Source: Gorsachius magnificus (lineage: Eukaryota; Chordata; Aves; Pelecaniformes; Ardeidae). From it: DNA of 64,000 nucleotides. The stretch is from contig CM067081.1 in the NCBI GenBank assembly GCA_034008185.1, forward strand, positions 185,649,510 through 185,713,509. The letters are read 5' to 3'. The position numbers and the translations under genes are program-made. Each line of letters begins with the position of its first letter. The first letter of the stretch is position 1. Below are positions 60,501 through 64,000 of this stretch, piece by piece. The notes below the pieces were generated by a model. The model did not search any database. It was not told the origin of the DNA and saw only the letters and a program-made list of their open reading frames with translations.

Positions 60501-61392
60501 CAGCACTGGGTTTCACAGATTTAAGAGACAGAAGTTCTGTTCAAGCTGTATCTCTACCCCGTATATATTATGACATCATAATGGCTACATCAGCTATAAT
60601 AAAAAAAATGAATTCCCTTGACATATATTACCCGTAAGTGCAGCCTAGTAAATAAATGATTCATGCAAGTTCAATTACAAGGGTATGATGTCTATAAATG
60701 CTAAATACCTGCAAGACAGCAACAGTAAAGGAAATGAACCCATGAAGTGTTAAAAATGCCTTCCAGCTAAAATTTCTGACCACACCTTTCACCTCTTTTT
60801 ACACGATTTTTACATGTGTTTTACTAAATACACTCATGGTAACAAGCCACTAAAAGGATACATATAGAGTTGAGTTTCTATCCTTACTATGGATAAATCT
60901 AAAAATACAACCAGGTTGTTCTTCTGCTACAGGGATGGTAAGGACATTTTTTAAGAATTGGAACTCCCATTGAATTTAAGACTCCACCTCTGCCCTCCTA
61001 TGAGCTAAATTACTATGCCTTTACAAAAAAATCTTTACCCATGAAGAATTATATACATAAACTCTAAAAATAGTATATTTCATGTTAATGTACTTTGTTC
61101 CTTAAGTATATATAAGATGACATGACAAACGCAGTTCCTTCTATTTTACAATTATTTATAGGAAACTTAATGGCTTAGAGAAATAGAAAAGTCTCTAGGT
61201 ACGTAGGTGGTCACACTCAACTCTAAATCATGTATAGCTGATAATCTTTAGCAAATGAGTTTCTAAGTCTGTATACATCCTACAAGACAACCATTCATGG
61301 CAGCAATTTTGTTGACATTATTAGCAAAAAATAATTTATGTATGGATTTGGAGTAACACTCTCATTGTCTTATGCAGGTTTGCAGTTGCCCA

Positions 61393-61417
61393 TTCACCCA
61401 TGAATAAAATGGGTGAA
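61393..61417. other. Perfect 9-bp hairpin
   Basis: TTCACCCAT (61393-61401) and ATGGGTGAA (61409-61417) are exact reverse complements around a 7-nt loop, GAATAAA. It could be chance, a palindromic binding site, or a trace of a transposon end; no second copy was seen nearby. Confidence 0.6.
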
Positions 61418-61669
61418 CCTCTACTAGGGGACAGAACCAGATGTTTTAAAGATGTCTTTTAAGAGAATCAGAGTATGGCTGATAAGTCATTGCCACATCC
61501 AGTCTTATCCCAATCTATGTTACAAGTTGGACACAGCACATAGTTTAAATATACCTTCCACAAGTGTATATTGTCATCATTGGTAGCAGCCTTGGATATT
61601 TTGGATAGGGACTTAACCAACAAATGAAGTGTGGAATTTTATTAAACTCTTGCTTTTCACAATTTCTGA

Positions 61670-61840
61670 AGAAACAGGTTCCAGAGCTAAAATACATACT
61701 GCACGAAAAAAACCTCTTATCTTCATCTTGAATTTCCTGCCTTCTGATGTTACTTTTCTTTTGTACTAGGAGACAGGAAAACCAAAATTCCCTGGCTTAC
61801 CTTCTCCAGCCCATTCATTGTTCTTTTCATCTGCCTGGGT
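61670..61840 (-). mobile_element. Ancient CR1-like LINE relic (reverse)
   Basis: Reads as the reverse of an old CR1/L3-type LINE near the end of ORF2. CATCTTGAATTTCCTGCCTTCTGATG near 61725 matches the family 'TTTTGAATTTCCTGCCT.T.A.T', then TTCTTTTGTACTAGGAGACAGGAAAA matches 'GGTTCTTGTGTTATGAGAAAGGGAAAA', then CTTACCTTCTCCAGCCCATTCATTG matches 'TTTACTTTCTCCATACCATTCATG'. Three phrases in the right order and spacing make this a good call despite divergence. Confidence 0.65.
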
Positions 61841-64000
61841 TTTAACTCACGCAAAATTCTTCAAAACACTTGCCCAGTACTGGCAATGCAGCCATAGAGA
61901 CTTTTGCACCATGGCTGAAGGAGAATTTGTATTTTTTAGGATTCCACTTCCCAATAAACAGCATGTTTTCGTATGTTCTATATTACTGTGTATAATTGCA
62001 TTTTCAATACAATTAGAAAAACTGACAATATATTATAAAATTCCCTGTCTTCCAGACAGGGCACTGAAGCCTCTACGTTTCATTGCGAGAGTCTTGACAG
62101 ATTTTTGAAATGTCTTTAGCCCAACCCAAAGGGCAGATGCCTGTGGGGTGGATCAAAACTTTATAATGCAGCAAATGAGAAATGCAAATATCAGTTTGCT
62201 TATTTTACTGTTATGGCCATGGAATTAGAAAAAATAATTTCTGTAAGTTGTCCAGCAGAGGATTCTCTCATGATAAAATAAATGTGTGAGAACAAGGACA
62301 GACAGAGTTCAAAATTACACTCTACAAATACATATTTACATTCAGAGTATTTGAGTCCAAAAGGGTGGACATTGACATTCATAAGCCTTTTTTACCATAA
62401 ACAATAATGAGAGAAAACATCTCTTCTAGATTTGAGGCTTATTTGATATTAAAACATTACAAGACAGCTGCTGAACATGAAAAGAAAGTTGCAGTACATT
62501 TTGTTCACTTCTTTACCATATGGCTGTAAACTATTAGAACTTAACAGCATCTGCTACCAAAAAATCTTAGAATAACAAATCTTTAAGCCATTATAAGTGG
62601 AGGCTGCTAAGCCTCTTGCTTAAAAATAATACATTTGAGTATGCAATTCCCCAATAATGTACTGAAAATTTACTGTGAAGGATTGGTCATAAAATATCAA
62701 TGCATCATTATTTATTAATGAATTTAGAAGTGACACCATCCCCCCCAAACCCTCTTTTCACATACGCACATCTTGATTCTAACCAAAGATGCAAATAAAA
62801 TACAGAGGACGCAAATGATCTGAACTCTTCCTTATTTTACAAGTGCTTCATATACAACAGCCAAATGATCTGAACTGCATGGCACTGAACTGTTTTTATA
62901 CAAGAAACATGCATCAGGATCTCTGCCAAATTTTATGTAGTAGTAATAACAACATTGTCTGATATGCATATTTCTCCCCAACTCTTAAAAGGATTTAAAG
63001 GTTGGTCCTTTTACTTACCTACCCTGAAAATGGTACCATATTGTAGCATTTATCTTTATGGATTCCAGCAGCAATTTTTAATTTCAGGGTTTTTTCCTTT
63101 CTTTTTAAAACAGTAAACACTACTATAGAGCTGTATTAAAAATAGATATACAGAATTAACTTAGACCACATGTGTAAACAAAAGCTACTACCATCAAAAC
63201 TGCAGACTGAGGTTTTGTTGGTTTTTTTATAAATTATGAAAAAAATGTAGTAAATTTTATATGGGCTTCGCCTTAAGTTTAGTACTGTAATTAATTTGGT
63301 ATTTGTCTAAGAATATGAGGCCCCTAAATATGCCTTGCAAGGTTACTTGGAAGGATCAAGCAACTGGCTTTTATTAATTCAGTGTTCTCCATGCAAGTTC
63401 CAGCATATCCCATCAGATCCACAGACAGAGTTAATAAATGCACAGATACAGATGTCATCCACTCCAAAACCCACATTTACTACACACGTTCATCCTCTTC
63501 ACAAGTCTGCTCTTGGACTATGGGAAGCAGCTCAAGACTCAGAAGTACCTTGGATTCTCCAGGAACTTCTTTGCACAACAGGTGTACATGGTGCTACACT
63601 GTACCCTCAACTTCTCAGCATGCTGCAGCTGTATCTCCTGTCCTCTTTCCTTGCGAGGATATAGCAGCAGGGCTACAAGAAGGTTATGTGTAGTCAGAGA
63701 AGAAAAGGCAGAGCTGTTCATACACCTCTGTCCTGATAAAGATGCACTAATCCCTCTCAAATTGAGTTCTTTCTACCAGCTGTGGCAATATTGCGGTTCT
63801 GGATCAAAAATCTGAATTACAGTCCTGCTCCAAAAGTCCACACTCAAATGCTATAGAAACATAACAAAACCAGGTCCATCCCCAAAGAATCTATTCCCAT
63901 AACCGACTCTAGGAATCACTTCTGAAATGGCTAATACAACTTCCTTTTCACTCAGACCCAAATGACACCAAGCACTCAGTGCTCTAACGGAGGGTGAATA
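61841..64000. other. Unique noncoding DNA
   Basis: No gene recognised. A 15-bp direct repeat lies at 62812-62826 and 62862-62876. Three overlapping plus-strand frames (103-125 codons, 63335-63815) share one region but show no domain. Confidence 0.5.

Larger units (their letters stand above)
56216..61669. other. Unique noncoding DNA
   Basis: No gene recognised over 5.4 kb. Homopolymers: T17 at 57580-57596, T14 at 57983-57996, T14 at 60344-60357. Short frames only. The hairpin at 61393-61417 is listed separately. Confidence 0.5.

Noticed and set aside
63335..63815. Three overlapping plus-strand frames of 103-125 codons
   Set aside because: All three frames being open at once argues for composition, not coding; no retroviral, LINE or host motif found.
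1..64000. Endogenous retrovirus or LTR
   Set aside because: No pol-like or gag-like frame, no primer-binding-site word, and no paired long repeats noticed anywhere in the window.
1..64000. CRISPR array, bacterial operon or prophage
   Set aside because: No regularly spaced repeats, no ribosome-binding-site-led gene series; avian CR1 fragments identify a vertebrate nuclear genome.

Overview
This window looks like a stretch of bird (avian) nuclear DNA, either a gene desert or a very large intron. The strongest evidence is five recognisable fragments of the CR1 non-LTR retrotransposon. Their 3' ends carry the avian signature: a GGTTGGACTAGATG-like block, then CCTTCCAACC, then a terminal ATTCTATG or ATTCTGTG octamer repeat. 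The rest is moderately AT-rich with scattered homopolymers and small GC-rich patches, and there are no bacterial-style gene arrays. I found no protein-coding host gene, tRNA, rRNA, CRISPR array or intact mobile element. Apart from pieces of CR1 ORF2, every open frame I read (up to 183 codons) looks like chance.

Layout. 1-5 kb: unique DNA with two CR1 fragments on the minus strand (1461-1530, 3636-3900), a MIR-like SINE relic (3243-3325) and a 17-base G run (4494-4510). 5.9-9 kb: TAAT/POU-rich blocks that look like conserved noncoding DNA. 12.6-13.3 kb: a heavily decayed old CR1-like LINE. 15-16 kb and 20 kb: GC-rich patches, one with a 17-bp minisatellite. 19.4 kb: a second MIR-like relic. 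22 kb: a plus-strand CR1 3' end. 23.7 kb: a textbook RFX X-box. 26.5-26.8 kb: a tRNA-headed ancient SINE candidate (LF-SINE-like). 28-43 kb: mostly unique, with several enhancer-like blocks, strongest at 40.1-40.2, 41.4-41.6 and 42.4-43.0 kb. 44 kb and 47.7-48.2 kb: the two best-preserved CR1 fragments. The second still has 119 uninterrupted CR1 ORF2 codons. 50.1 kb: a 13-bp stem with a 63-nt loop inside another unique block. 55.2-56.2 kb and 61.7-61.8 kb: two more ancient CR1-like relics.

Interpretation. The repeats fall into age layers: ancient amniote relics (MIR-like, LF-SINE-like, old CR1-like) beneath younger avian CR1 fragments of about three 3'-end types. With no coding genes and many TAATTA, POU, SOX/TCF, FOX, RUNX and RFX-type motifs in repeat-free blocks, the best guess is a regulatory landscape of a developmental gene outside the window. 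That is inference: conservation cannot be measured from one sequence. I did not find a new biological system. The items most worth checking are the LF-SINE-like element, the X-box block, the 42.4-43.0 kb block and the 50.1 kb stem.
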